This document shows, one piece after another, positions 18,016-27,076 of a DNA stretch of 64,000 nt. Made by a program: the position numbers and the translations under genes. Numbering within the stretch: position 1 is the stretch's first letter; every line of letters begins with the position of its first letter. The DNA lies in contig JABSOY010000007.1 of assembly GCA_013215385.1 (NCBI GenBank), positions 248,001 through 312,000 on the forward strand, in the 5' to 3' direction. Source of the DNA: Colwellia sp. (GTDB taxonomy: Bacteria; Pseudomonadota; Gammaproteobacteria; Enterobacterales; Alteromonadaceae). Under the pieces are notes generated by a model. It had not been told where the DNA came from. It saw nothing but the letters and a program-made list of their open reading frames with translations, and searched no databases.

Positions 18016-20206
18016 ACTAACTTTTCGCTTTGGTTTACGCGCTAAGTTATTACTACTTTCTAGTTTTTTATTTGCCATACCTTGGTTTGGTTATCAATAC
18101 GTTTGGGAAATGGAAAAATACTTACGTTTTGGCCAAGAGCAAACCATTATCGGTACAGCAAGGGCCCTAGCGACCGCTTTGCATGAGCGGCCTAACCTTT
18201 TTAATAATCAGGCAAGCTTTCTACCGAGTGTTGAAAAAGGCAAAGACTTATACGGTTATCAGTTATCACAAGCTATTAACCTTGATGGATTACCACATGA
18301 TTGGCCAAATTTTCAGACAAAAGCGCATTACTATGGAGTTGAAAATCAGCTAAGTCAGCCATTACCCGTAAATAAACTATCAAGTCACTTCACGGCTACG
18401 GTAGGTAAATACGATAAATTTTTGTATTTCTTTTTTCAGGTTGTTGACGATAAAGTTATTTATAGAAGCCGCAACGCTCGTGCTATCAACAAAAATGATC
18501 ACTTTGAATTAGCCTTTACCGATGATCAAGGCAAGTTTAAGCATTTTATCCTGAGTAACCAGCAACAAGGTTGGTTATCAGCCTTTCAAATTAATAATAG
18601 TGAAAATAATGAAATTCTTGATTTTCCTGTTCCAGCTAACTTCATTCAAGGTAAGTGGCTAAGTACAGAGCAAGGTTTCAACATTGAGTTTAGGATCCCC
18701 TTAACAGAAATTACCGACCGACTTGCTTTTGCTATTCATGATATTGACGAGACATTAGGCCCGACATTGAGTGTTATTGGTAGTGCAGATCCAAGCAGTA
18801 CTAAAACCTTGGGGACAATATTGGTGCCGTCTCCTGAAATTGAACGCATTGTCCAAGGCATGAGTTACACAAAATCGCGTATTTGGGTGGTTGACCAACA
18901 TCATCGCGTATTAGCAAAAAGCGGCGATATAAAAAAAGCGCAGGGTTTGTGGCAAAAAAACATCAATAATGCTGAAGATAAAAATTCCTGGTATGCGCTA
19001 ACTCAACAATACCTTAAGCCGGTATTTCAACATTTACTTAATAAACCTCAAAATGATTTCATTGACCAATTATACGATACGCAAAACTTAACAGGGGAGC
19101 ATATTGAAAAAGCGCTGACCGGTATTCCTAAGTCACAATGGCGATTAACCACAGATAACAAAGCCGTGATTATTTCAGCCGCTTATCCTATTTTTATTGG
19201 CAATACCGTTAATGGTGCCGTTATTGTTGAAGAAACAACTAACGGCATTCTCAGCATTCGAAACCAAGCACTTGAGAAACTATTCACCTCTATTTTAGCG
19301 ATTATGCTTTTAGGCGCTTTAGCCTTTTTCTTTTTCGCTTCACGTATTTCAAACCGTATTCGTCATTTACGTAACCAAGCAGAAATTGCTATTGATGAAC
19401 ATGGCCGTATAAACAATGACATAGCGCAAAGTATGAGTGTATCGCCTGCCAATGACGAAATAGGCGATTTGTCGCGCAGCTTTTCGACCGCGGTTACCCG
19501 GTTAAGTCAGTACAATCATTATTTGGAAAATATGTCGTCAAGACTTTCTCATGAACTTAGAACACCTATCGCTATTGTTAGAACGTCTTTAGAAAACTTG
19601 TCTCTGCAAACATTACCGGGTAATAGCACGGCCTATATTGACCGTGCACAAAGTGGCATTACTCGATTAAACAACATTCTTACCAACATGAGTGAGGCAA
19701 CACGCCTTGAGCAGATGCTGAGTCAAACAGATAAAAGCGACTTTAACTTATTCGATGTCGTGAATGGCTGTATTCAGGGGTATCAGCAGATTTATCCTGC
19801 GCTTAATATTGAGTATCAAGTATTCACTGAAAAATTAATGTTATCGGGTTCTCCTGAGCATATAGCGCAACTACTCGATAAAGTTATAGCTAATGCGGTT
19901 GAGTTTAGCCAAGACAAGCATATATTTGTATCTATTGAACAAAAATCAAAAGAAGTCGTTATTCATATCAGCAATAATGGCGTGTTATTACCTGAAACCA
20001 TGAAGCAGCGATTGTTCGATTCTATGGTGTCTGTACGCGACATTCCTCACAGAAGTGAAGATAAAACACCGCACTTAGGTTTAGGTTTATACATTGCGCG
20101 TTTAATTTGTGAATTTCATGGCGGAAAAATATCAGCGAGTAATCATCATAACCCGCAAGGTGTTACGGTGTCGGCAACTTTACCTATCCAGCTCAGAAAA
20201 ACTTAG
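18005..20206 (+). CDS. pdsS: Sensor histidine kinase of the dedicated sortase system, PdsS
   Basis: This 733-aa inner-membrane kinase has an N-terminal membrane helix (about 10-30), a large periplasmic sensor (about 35-425) including a carbohydrate-binding-like beta region, and a second membrane helix near 430-455. These are followed by HAMP, HisKA with His516 in SRLSHELRTP, and HATPase_c with LGLGLYIARL. The frame is open upstream to 17978, but ATG 18005 has GGAA at a suitable distance and overlaps the pdsR stop by 11 bases, so I choose it. It would sense an envelope signal and phosphorylate PdsR. Confidence 0.85.
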   Translation: MINKLTFRFGLRAKLLLLSSFLFAIPWFGYQYVWEMEKYLRFGQEQTIIGTARALATALHERPNLFNNQASFLPSVEKGKDLYGYQLSQAINLDGLPHDWPNFQTKAHYYGVENQLSQPLPVNKLSSHFTATVGKYDKFLYFFFQVVDDKVIYRSRNARAINKNDHFELAFTDDQGKFKHFILSNQQQGWLSAFQINNSENNEILDFPVPANFIQGKWLSTEQGFNIEFRIPLTEITDRLAFAIHDIDETLGPTLSVIGSADPSSTKTLGTILVPSPEIERIVQGMSYTKSRIWVVDQHHRVLAKSGDIKKAQGLWQKNINNAEDKNSWYALTQQYLKPVFQHLLNKPQNDFIDQLYDTQNLTGEHIEKALTGIPKSQWRLTTDNKAVIISAAYPIFIGNTVNGAVIVEETTNGILSIRNQALEKLFTSILAIMLLGALAFFFFASRISNRIRHLRNQAEIAIDEHGRINNDIAQSMSVSPANDEIGDLSRSFSTAVTRLSQYNHYLENMSSRLSHELRTPIAIVRTSLENLSLQTLPGNSTAYIDRAQSGITRLNNILTNMSEATRLEQMLSQTDKSDFNLFDVVNGCIQGYQQIYPALNIEYQVFTEKLMLSGSPEHIAQLLDKVIANAVEFSQDKHIFVSIEQKSKEVVIHISNNGVLLPETMKQRLFDSMVSVRDIPHRSEDKTPHLGLGLYIARLICEFHGGKISASNHHNPQGVTVSATLPIQLRKT

Positions 20207-20235
20207 CTGTAGAAAAGGTTTGCTGTCTTTATATT

Positions 20236-20278
20236 ATCACCTTAATACCGGTTATTACTGAACCGCTATTAAGGTGAT
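20236..20278. terminator. Hairpin between convergent pdsS and acetyltransferase genes
   Basis: ATCACCTTAATA pairs with TATTAAGGTGAT (12 bp), extended after one C-C mismatch by CGGTT/AACCG. Neither side has a clear T-run, so it may act as an mRNA end-protecting structure. Confidence 0.55.
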
Positions 20279-20302
20279 GAACAACAGTCAACCGTAATAA
20301 AA

Positions 20303-20776
20303 TTACAGCAAGCTTTGCCTCATTTTCCGACCACCCACAGGAATTAAACCATTTTTCTGATAAAAACGTACTGTATTTTCAAATTCAGGCAAAGGTGGCG
20401 TGCACAATTCAATGCATGACCAATTTTGTTGTTTTCCATAACGTTGCACTTGTTCTATTATCATCGAGCCAACACCAAAATCTCGATATTTTGGAGAAAC
20501 ATAGAACTCTTGAATCACACCAATCTTACCACCCACATATAATGCGTAGGTTTCTGTCATGGTTACCACAGCAATGGGATTATTTTGGTGTTCAGCAATA
20601 ATCACAGCATAATGACCGTCACGAATTAACTCAGCACATCGCTTAATGGTGCTATTAAGGTCGATATCAAAATGCTGAGCATTGGTTAATTTGGAAATTT
20701 CATTGGTAAGTTCAACCACTAAAGCTCCGACAATTGCAGAGTCTTTAGATGTGCCTTTTCTAAAGTTGATATTCAT
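20303..20776 (-). CDS. GNAT-family N-acetyltransferase
   Basis: This 157-aa protein has the GNAT fold: beta4 segment KIGVIQEFYVSPKYRDFGVGSMII, where the acetyl-CoA pyrophosphate loop RDFGVG follows VSP, and the C-terminal FYQKNGLIPVGGRKM beta strand. It would transfer an acetyl group from acetyl-CoA to an amine on a small molecule or protein; the substrate is not apparent. It is not in an operon: convergent with pdsS and 80 bases from the XRE gene. Confidence 0.85.
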   Translation of the reverse strand: MNINFRKGTSKDSAIVGALVVELTNEISKLTNAQHFDIDLNSTIKRCAELIRDGHYAVIIAEHQNNPIAVVTMTETYALYVGGKIGVIQEFYVSPKYRDFGVGSMIIEQVQRYGKQQNWSCIELCTPPLPEFENTVRFYQKNGLIPVGGRKMRQSLL

Positions 20777-20859
20777 GGGGTCTCTTAATGATGGTTAATA
20801 CTCTCGTTAACAATCGATTATATGTTGCTCAGCAAAAGCTAAGCAACATATATACTATA

Positions 20860-21327
20860 TTATCGGCTTTCTAATGGCTCATGATCATACCAAATACTGT
20901 ATTTGTCACCATGCCATATAAGCCCATGATACAAATAAGCAGTTGCAAGCATCAATAGACCACCAGCAAGCGCAGCTTCGTTTACAAGACCTAAACAACA
21001 AAATATAAAACCACTAATATGCCCAATTAGTTCAATTCGAGCAGCTGATTTTCTACTAGGCCTAGTTTGCAAAAAATTAAAGACAAACCAACATTTCAAT
21101 ATAAAAGGTAAACTTTTCCAGTTGTTCGAGTTTTTATTTATCATAAATTTCTCCTGATTCAAGGTTGTTACATCAACATCAAGTGCAGCAGCAAGACATT
21201 TAAGAGACTCTATACTTGCGTTCTGTCCGCTTTCAATACGCTGAATTGTTCTTACATTTAACCCAGACATTTGAGCTAATTGATCTTGCGAAAAATGGCG
21301 GCTAATACGTAGTTCTTTGAGAATCAT
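20860..21327 (-). CDS. XRE-family regulator fused to a two-helix membrane domain
   Basis: The N-terminal 55 residues form a lambda-repressor-type helix-turn-helix (SQDQLAQMSGLNVRTIQRIE). A linker leads to two hydrophobic segments (about 107-120 and 122-138) and an acidic C-terminus, 155 aa in all. This layout, HTH plus a 2TM domain, is seen in membrane-tethered regulators of marine Gammaproteobacteria. The target is probably its own promoter or a neighbour; nothing in the sequence settles this. Confidence 0.75.
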   Translation of the reverse strand: MILKELRISRHFSQDQLAQMSGLNVRTIQRIESGQNASIESLKCLAAALDVDVTTLNQEKFMINKNSNNWKSLPFILKCWFVFNFLQTRPSRKSAARIELIGHISGFIFCCLGLVNEAALAGGLLMLATAYLYHGLIWHGDKYSIWYDHEPLESR

Positions 21328-21609
21328 TAAATTTACCTCTGTACTTAAGAATCACAAGTATTCATTAATTTGTTAGTGTCGGTTACGAATCTAACACGAC
21401 ATCTACCCGACAGCGTAGAATTACACGAGTTATTTGACAATTCACCGCTAATATCTGGTTGGTAATAATTGAGCGCGGTATGAAAGAATAAAAACAATCT
21501 ATTTGTTTGATTGAAAAAATGGCTGTGCTGCTAGATTCTATAAAAAATACCACACAGGAAACCATTAGCGTATACACTGATGAAAATATTTAGGTTAAAC
21601 AGGTATACA

Positions 21610-22311
21610 ATGAAGCAACATATGCAGACACTGATCCACTTATTGTCAGAAAATGACGATAATGCTTTGCTACAACATTACCTATCTTCAGAAGAGTCTG
21701 AGAATGTCGTTCAATTAGCACATCTATTTCAGCAAGGGATGAGCTATATCTCTGAATTTAATTTTTATCAACAACTAGCGACTAAATTGATCGAGAGTAA
21801 AAATCTACCTGCTGCACTTATCGCACAGATTAAAACTAACGATACCTTAAGCTTTTTTACACCAGCATTACAATTAGACGATAACTTCAAAGAAGTTGAC
21901 CTTCAGCAACGCAATGCTTTGCACTATCTATTAGCTGGTAATAAATTAACTGTAAAGCAACCACCCTTTAATTATCTACGCTCTATGATGTTGTTTGGGA
22001 GTAATGGAGCATTACGCGATGCGCTATGTCAACGTGACAGCCAAAATTTAACCCCCATTGAACTGTATTTACTTTCTAATCAAGATTTGACGACATTGCC
22101 ACCCCATGAGCTTACCGCGTTATTGGCTTTAATAGAAATTGAAAGTAAACAACAGACTGTAGATGAAACTAACTATTTACCAACAATCCAAGCCGTTGGT
22201 AAATTGTGCGCTAATCAAGTTAAACCAGTTAGTAGTGAATTACAAAGGCTTATATTAATAGCCATTTATTACACCAAACCAATTAAAGACATTGTCAATG
22301 AAATAACTTAG
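21610..22311 (+). CDS. Conserved-looking hypothetical protein with ankyrin-like helical repeats
   Basis: I do not recognise a family. The 233-aa soluble protein is mostly alpha-helical. The segments LQQRNALHYLLAGNK and CQRDSQNLTPIELYLLS resemble ankyrin-type 'xTPLxxA' repeats. The frame is open from 21580, but that ATG has no ribosome site, whereas the ATG at 21610 has AGG nine bases ahead, so I start there. It has no signal peptide or membrane segment. GTATAC occurs twice around the start region (about 21568 and 21601). It stands alone. Confidence 0.6.
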   Translation: MKQHMQTLIHLLSENDDNALLQHYLSSEESENVVQLAHLFQQGMSYISEFNFYQQLATKLIESKNLPAALIAQIKTNDTLSFFTPALQLDDNFKEVDLQQRNALHYLLAGNKLTVKQPPFNYLRSMMLFGSNGALRDALCQRDSQNLTPIELYLLSNQDLTTLPPHELTALLALIEIESKQQTVDETNYLPTIQAVGKLCANQVKPVSSELQRLILIAIYYTKPIKDIVNEIT

Positions 22312-22395
22312 TCACAATAGAGATACAAACTTTCGAAATAATTAACGACGAATAACCGTAAGCGACGTGTTTTACGTCCTTTCAAGTAACTTGCA

Positions 22396-22620
22396 TTACA
22401 GCAATTCTTTTACTCTTGCTAAGTTATTTTGATAAATCTTATTCGTAGCATGGGATTCTGCAACTAGATCAATAGCTTTTATATAGTTTTACAAGGCGCT
22501 TTTGAACTACTCTTTCGCTTCTAATACTTTTGCCAAAATAAAATAAGAGTAAGCTGATTTAGGAAAAATTTGAGTGTTGTATTCATAAACCTCGATTGTT
22601 TTATCATATTTCTTCTCTTA
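22396..22620 (-). pseudogene. Decayed C-terminus of a TPR-containing protein
   Basis: One minus-strand frame over this stretch reads as tetratricopeptide repeats: KKYDKTIEVYEYNTQIFPKS, then AYSYFILAKVLEAKE, an in-frame TAG, FKSA, an in-frame TAA, then NYIKAIDLVAESHATNK and NLARVKELL before the final stop at 22396. The pattern matches TPR tails found on secreted hydrolases of marine bacteria. Two internal stops and an upstream stop at about 22622 show it is broken. No intact N-terminal domain was recognised upstream. Confidence 0.65.
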
Positions 22621-23220
22621 TTATTTTTATATCAAATTTAAAGTAGCTGCTTTAAAATTATTAATTTAACAGTATATTGTCTAGACGCCTCAGTAATCCC
22701 CATCTATTGCTCTGCCTTTAAATCCCCCAGAAAATTAAAAGTTACCGCTCGCACTTATCAAGGAAAGCATAAAAACTATAGTTTTTTAAAGTGATCGTTT
22801 TATTGGTTAAATATTACTTTTTGTTCGTATCAACAAATTATTTTTCGACGTTACATGATGAGTTATAGAGATATTAAACGCGTGAGTATTTGCTGGGGTG
22901 CAATTTCTTGATTTTTGTTGTTTAGTAAACCAGGCTAAGCTTGGGCCTCTCTTACGGAGTAAGGCAACACCTAGTGATATTTTTTATCTTCATTAAAGAA
23001 TATTTCGACCAGTTCGTCTTTGTTATTATTGACGATAAAGTTTACTCGGATGTTTCTAACAACCTTGAAATTTGAAGTATTTCTTCAATATATTGATGAG
23101 AAATTACGATATTTCACATAATTTTAAATATAACGCCTGACTAGAATGAAAAAATGATAGGTTATCGCAGTGAAGTGATACAACGCATATTTCCGTTTTA
23201 AAAAGACGTTAGGATGTTAT
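22621..23220. other. Intergenic region, possibly further pseudogene debris
   Basis: No intact gene. Minus-strand fragments such as NIRVNFIVNNNKDELVEIFF (about 22985-23053) are protein-like and may be older parts of the same broken TPR gene, but the reading frame is interrupted repeatedly and no family could be assigned. Confidence 0.35.
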
Positions 23221-23427
23221 TTAAATCGCAACAACTTTATTAGCACATGGACCTTTCTGCCCTTGTCCTTCTTCATACTCAACCGCTTGACCATCATTCA
23301 AAGTTGCGTATTCACCACCTGATTGAATTTCTGAATGATGAACAAATAAATCTTTACCGCCGTCTTCTGGAGTAATAAACCCGAAACCTTTGTCCGCATT
23401 AAACCACTTAACTATACCTTTACTCAT
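23221..23427 (-). CDS. Cold-shock domain protein (CspA family)
   Basis: This 68-aa single cold-shock domain binds single-stranded RNA and DNA and prevents secondary structure. Both RNA-binding motifs are intact: RNP1 KGFGFI (residues 13-18) and RNP2 LFVHH (27-31). The ending PCANKVVAI is typical. It is monocistronic, with a 347-base gene-free upstream region that could include the long 5' leader usual for cspA-type genes. Which Csp paralogue it is cannot be told. Confidence 0.95.
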   Translation of the reverse strand: MSKGIVKWFNADKGFGFITPEDGGKDLFVHHSEIQSGGEYATLNDGQAVEYEEGQGQKGPCANKVVAI

Positions 23428-23774
23428 AATATTCTCTTTCGCTGCGGTGAAAAATATAATTCTGATTTGTTATCACCATCACAAAATCAGAACTTGATAC
23501 TAGTTGAGTATACATCACCCTTTTGGCTAATAATTGCTTACTAAACAAACAACTAAGCAAATGTTCGCAAACTCAGGTAATAATAACAATACCGAGCAAT
23601 AACTGACAGGTTTATCTAGACAAATAGATTCAATTTATATGTTCTTTACCAACATATAAATTACCTATCATATAGCTTAGTTTAGACCTATATTTGATAC
23701 AAGAATGTTTATTTTCTCATTAAATTGCAATACCTACTGCCTAACTACCTTTTTATTTCTTTGTTAACCATAGT
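23428..23774. other. Intergenic region upstream of the cold-shock gene
   Basis: This likely holds the csp promoter and untranslated leader on the minus strand. No open frame or RNA gene recognised. Confidence 0.5.
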
Positions 23775-24119
23775 TTAAATCATAGTTTTATTACAATACG
23801 TTGCTCTTTCAAAGTCCCTTACATTCATAGCAATATTACGAATATTAGGAAACATCTCAGTCAGCTTTTCGACAATAAGCTTTGAAAGGTTTGCCTTTTG
23901 CTCGATAGTCCGTCCCTCCATGATGTTAGAGAAAACATGGATAAAATCCTCTTGTTTATTTCCTACAATATAGTTGCTAAATGGATTAACTCTAACCTTT
24001 ATATCGCTTTCTTGAAACAATCCGGTTGAATTAGCCACACGATGAATCTGCTCATTAATAATGTTTACATGATGAATTAATAAAATACTCTCTGAACAAT
24101 CTACGACAAAATGTGGCAT
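23775..24119 (-). CDS. 5-carboxymethyl-2-hydroxymuconate delta-isomerase-like protein (tautomerase superfamily)
   Basis: The 114-aa protein starts MPHFVVDCSES, with the Pro2 that serves as catalytic base once Met is removed. It has the CHMI pattern of about 115 residues with IKVRVNPFSNYIVG and the C-terminal IAMNVRDFERATYCNK. CHMI isomerises a ring-cleavage product in homoprotocatechuate degradation. No other genes of that pathway are in the window, so it may act alone or on another substrate. Confidence 0.8.
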   Translation of the reverse strand: MPHFVVDCSESILLIHHVNIINEQIHRVANSTGLFQESDIKVRVNPFSNYIVGNKQEDFIHVFSNIMEGRTIEQKANLSKLIVEKLTEMFPNIRNIAMNVRDFERATYCNKTMI

Positions 24120-24485
24120 AAAACTCCTGACCTTGTTTGAGCAATTTCCGCTAAATTACAAATAACTCCATGCTATTTTATAGCGCTGGCATAATCCCAG
24201 ATAGTGAAACTAAATAAATATTATATTCGGCAATAAAAATTGGCTATATATTCGCCTGCCGAATAGCTAGTTATTACGCTTGTATGAGCCACTATTGACT
24301 AGGTTTTGAATACCAATCCCTGCCAAACTTGGGAGAGATTGGCTAAATAAGAATATGACCCTATACACAAAATTACATTTAACTACAAAAATAAACATTT
24401 ACCTAACAAAAGTACTGTAGTCAGTACTAAAACATTCTTTTAACATAGCATTTCTCCCATACAATGATTATTAAGGAATATTGGC
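24120..24485. other. Divergent intergenic region between the isomerase and STAS genes
   Basis: Contains the promoters of both genes and the palindrome at 24411-24428. No gene is seen. Confidence 0.5.
24411..24428. promoter_or_regulatory. Palindromic operator candidate before the lone STAS gene
   Basis: AGTACTG-TAGT-CAGTACT has perfect 7-bp arms with a 4-base centre and lies 58 bases before the ATG at 24486, a typical repressor position. Confidence 0.5.
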
Positions 24486-24956
24486 ATGCTACACAAGTTA
24501 CAAACAGTAAACGGAATTTCAATACCTTGCCTTTCAAAAAACCCATTAATTGATAAAATATTTAATCAGTTGGCTCGCTTAATAATGGAAATATTTTCAA
24601 GATTTATAAAAAATAATTCAAGTGAGTTATCAAAAATTTCAAACAACACTCAGCACCTTCAATATGAAGTTTATCACCTGGTGGGAGAAGTTAACATCAA
24701 GAATTCTGCGCTAATGAAAAAAGAGTTATTAATGATTTTGGACAGCCAGAAGTCAGTTATATTAGATTTTACAAAATTAGATTTTATCGACAGTTCGGGT
24801 ATAGCGACACTCATTGAAAGTCTTAATATTACACATGCTTCAGGATTAAAGCTTGCTATCGTTGGCGCCAGAAACTTACCTCTCAAGATGTTAGAATTAA
24901 CCAAACTAGACAAAGTATTCACGTTATTTAATTCTCTCCAAGATATAAAAATATAA
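24486..24956 (+). CDS. STAS-domain anti-sigma factor antagonist (RsbV-like) with an N-terminal extension
   Basis: The C-terminal 100 residues of this 156-aa protein form a STAS domain with the phosphorylatable DSSG motif, Asp102-Ser103. It is clearly a paralogue of the STAS protein at 29157-29480, sharing IDSSGIATL, the IVGAR motif, LELT and KVF. The first 50 residues, absent from the paralogue, are weakly amphipathic and basic. A start at the internal ATG (24588) would give a standard-size STAS protein and cannot be excluded. It lies downstream of, and convergent with, the Mla/partner-switching operon, so it may be a second substrate of that kinase and phosphatase. Confidence 0.8.
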   Translation: MLHKLQTVNGISIPCLSKNPLIDKIFNQLARLIMEIFSRFIKNNSSELSKISNNTQHLQYEVYHLVGEVNIKNSALMKKELLMILDSQKSVILDFTKLDFIDSSGIATLIESLNITHASGLKLAIVGARNLPLKMLELTKLDKVFTLFNSLQDIKI

Positions 24957-25178
24957 CTATCTGAGTAAGGTTAAACTCAAAATAGTTCTCCCCCACTTTA
25001 TGAGACTGAAAATTTTTACCAAAAGGCTAACTTTTATCATAGATTATTGATGAAACAATGAACTACTCTGACCTAATCGATATTAAAGTAACTTGTGAAT
25101 AAATCCGGTTATATAAGGTAATAAAGTAGCGATAATATTAATGATTGGAATATTAACAAACACGTTAGATAAAAATAA

Positions 25179-26435
25179 TTATTGAAATATTTGAATAGCA
25201 CATAAGGTTAAGTCGTCACACAGTTCGTCACTTTCGTTAAAGTCAGTTAATGCATTTTCCACATCATCAACCAAACAATGCGGGCATGCTTCGGCATCTA
25301 ATAATGTTTTTTCTAAACGGTCAAAACCAAACTCTTCTTGCTTGGCATTTCGTGTTTCAAGTACGACATCAGTATAAACAAAGATAATATCATGATGTTC
25401 TAGCATAATTTCATGCTTACTCCATTGATACTCTTTTAGCACACCTATAGGTATATCTTTACCTTGATCAAGTCGAATCAAAGTATCTCCTCGCTTGATA
25501 TAACCATAAGGGTGACCCGCACAAGCATAACATAAGGTTTTTATCTCAGGATCATAGGACATAGCGATAGCAGTAACAAATTTCCCTCTATTTTTACGGG
25601 TAAAAAAATGAGTATTAACATATTCAATCACTTGTGCTGGTTGGCCTGTATTACCTTCTGGTTTATAAGTACGCAAAATGGCATCAAACATCGCAGCTTC
25701 TACTGCAGCACTAGGCCCATGTCCCGTAACATCAGCAATCATCACTCCAAATTTATGTGGACCTGGTGCTAGCTTATCTTTTGATAGACTCATGACATCG
25801 AAATAGTCACCACCCGCTTCTTTATAAACTTTAAACTTAAACGCCAGCTCTATGCCCGGAATTGAGAGGTTTTCTTCTGGTAGTAATAAATGCTGTAGGC
25901 GTGAAATCTCACTTAATTCTTGTTCACGCCAATTAGTGATCTCTTGCAACTTTTTCTTTTCTTCAGCACGAGCAAGGCTGGAGACGGCGAAGTTTACCAA
26001 CAAGTTCAACTTAGATAAATCAAGGCTGTGGCTGTCATTATGAGCGTCTAAAATGAGTACCCAACGTTCAACTTTAGCGTCAAGGAGAATAGGTAAAACC
26101 AATACACTGTTGTAATCTTGTAAATCGTCTTGAAATAATTCAGCACAGTGTTTTTTGTACACATGAATTGGGCTGGACATATTTCTCCATTGCACAATAA
26201 ATTCACCACTGAATATGCGCTGATCATTAGAACGTTTTAAAATTCCGGCCTCTTTGTATATTGGCTGACTGTTGGGATGACAATAATTTGAAATTTGAAA
26301 GTGATTACCGTCCAAATCTAAGTTATTTACTACAGCAATAGTACAGTCCCCCAACTCAGTTGAAAGCACGCTTTGCAGAAAAGCCAACGAATTGGAAAAA
26401 CTATCAATCTGACTTAATTTAGTAAGGTGTGTCAA
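25179..26435 (-). CDS. SpoIIE/RsbU-type PP2C serine phosphatase
   Basis: This 418-aa protein has a GAF-like N-terminal sensory part (about 1-160), a coiled linker with LSEISRLQHLLLPEE, and a PP2C-type phosphatase domain. GGDYFDV holds the first metal Asp, DVTGHGPSAA follows, and a FVYTDV motif replaces the usual YTDG, keeping Asp but changing Gly to Val. Phosphatases of this family dephosphorylate RsbV-like STAS proteins. It ends the STAS-Mla operon, 42 bases after the mlaC-like gene, so its probable substrates are the STAS proteins encoded here. Confidence 0.88.
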   Translation of the reverse strand: MTHLTKLSQIDSFSNSLAFLQSVLSTELGDCTIAVVNNLDLDGNHFQISNYCHPNSQPIYKEAGILKRSNDQRIFSGEFIVQWRNMSSPIHVYKKHCAELFQDDLQDYNSVLVLPILLDAKVERWVLILDAHNDSHSLDLSKLNLLVNFAVSSLARAEEKKKLQEITNWREQELSEISRLQHLLLPEENLSIPGIELAFKFKVYKEAGGDYFDVMSLSKDKLAPGPHKFGVMIADVTGHGPSAAVEAAMFDAILRTYKPEGNTGQPAQVIEYVNTHFFTRKNRGKFVTAIAMSYDPEIKTLCYACAGHPYGYIKRGDTLIRLDQGKDIPIGVLKEYQWSKHEIMLEHHDIIFVYTDVVLETRNAKQEEFGFDRLEKTLLDAEACPHCLVDDVENALTDFNESDELCDDLTLCAIQIFQ

Positions 26436-26477
26436 TAACCATTTTCCTTTTTGGTTAGCTATAACGTGATCAATAAT

Positions 26478-27071
26478 TTAAGAGGCTTTAACCGTCGTTT
26501 TTTTTCTTAATATTTCGTTTAAGCCAGCCAAACCACCACGTTTTAATGTTGACTTATAATCATTAGTATAAGTACTAATAAGGGATACACCCTCGGCAGA
26601 GAAATCATAAATACGCCATTGATTTTTTCTCAGCAGAAGCTTGTAATTCACCGGGATTTTTTTATCCGTTAAGACAATATTAGTCTTCACCTTGGCATAT
26701 TTACCTTTTTTAATTTCTTCTTTTAAGTACTCGACTTCTTGGTTAGTATATTCATTCAATAAACTGGCGTAGGTATTGACGATAACTTGGGTAAAGAGTG
26801 CGATAAATTCCTTTTTCTCAGCTTTGCTCGCCTTCTTCCAATAACGAGATATTACCCGTTGGGAGACTACGGGCAAATCAACTTTATCTTTGACTATTTC
26901 AGTAATACGGATTTTTTTCTCTTCAGCCGATAGCGTTTTATTACCCGCAACGTTAAGGAAAAGATTAATAGTTTCAGTTAATGATGATGTTGGCGTGCCG
27001 ACTTCAGCCTTCGATACGAAGGAAGTTAAGGTAAAAAGTGTTAATATAAGTGCTAATAAGCTATTTTTCAT
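26478..27071 (-). CDS. mlaC: MlaC/Ttg2D-like periplasmic phospholipid-binding protein
   Basis: This 197-aa secreted protein begins with a signal peptide (about 1-22, ending near VSKAE). The rest matches the MlaC family: LPVVSQRVISRYWKKASKAEKKEF and YTNQEVEYLKEEIKKGKYAKV, ending in NEILRKK. MlaC ferries lipids between the outer-membrane complex and the MlaFEDB transporter. It starts five bases after the mlaD-like stop. Annotated as a paralogue because the gene order and partners differ from canonical mlaFEDCB. Confidence 0.9.
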   Translation of the reverse strand: MKNSLLALILTLFTLTSFVSKAEVGTPTSSLTETINLFLNVAGNKTLSAEEKKIRITEIVKDKVDLPVVSQRVISRYWKKASKAEKKEFIALFTQVIVNTYASLLNEYTNQEVEYLKEEIKKGKYAKVKTNIVLTDKKIPVNYKLLLRKNQWRIYDFSAEGVSLISTYTNDYKSTLKRGGLAGLNEILRKKTTVKAS

Positions 27072-27076
27072 GGTTT

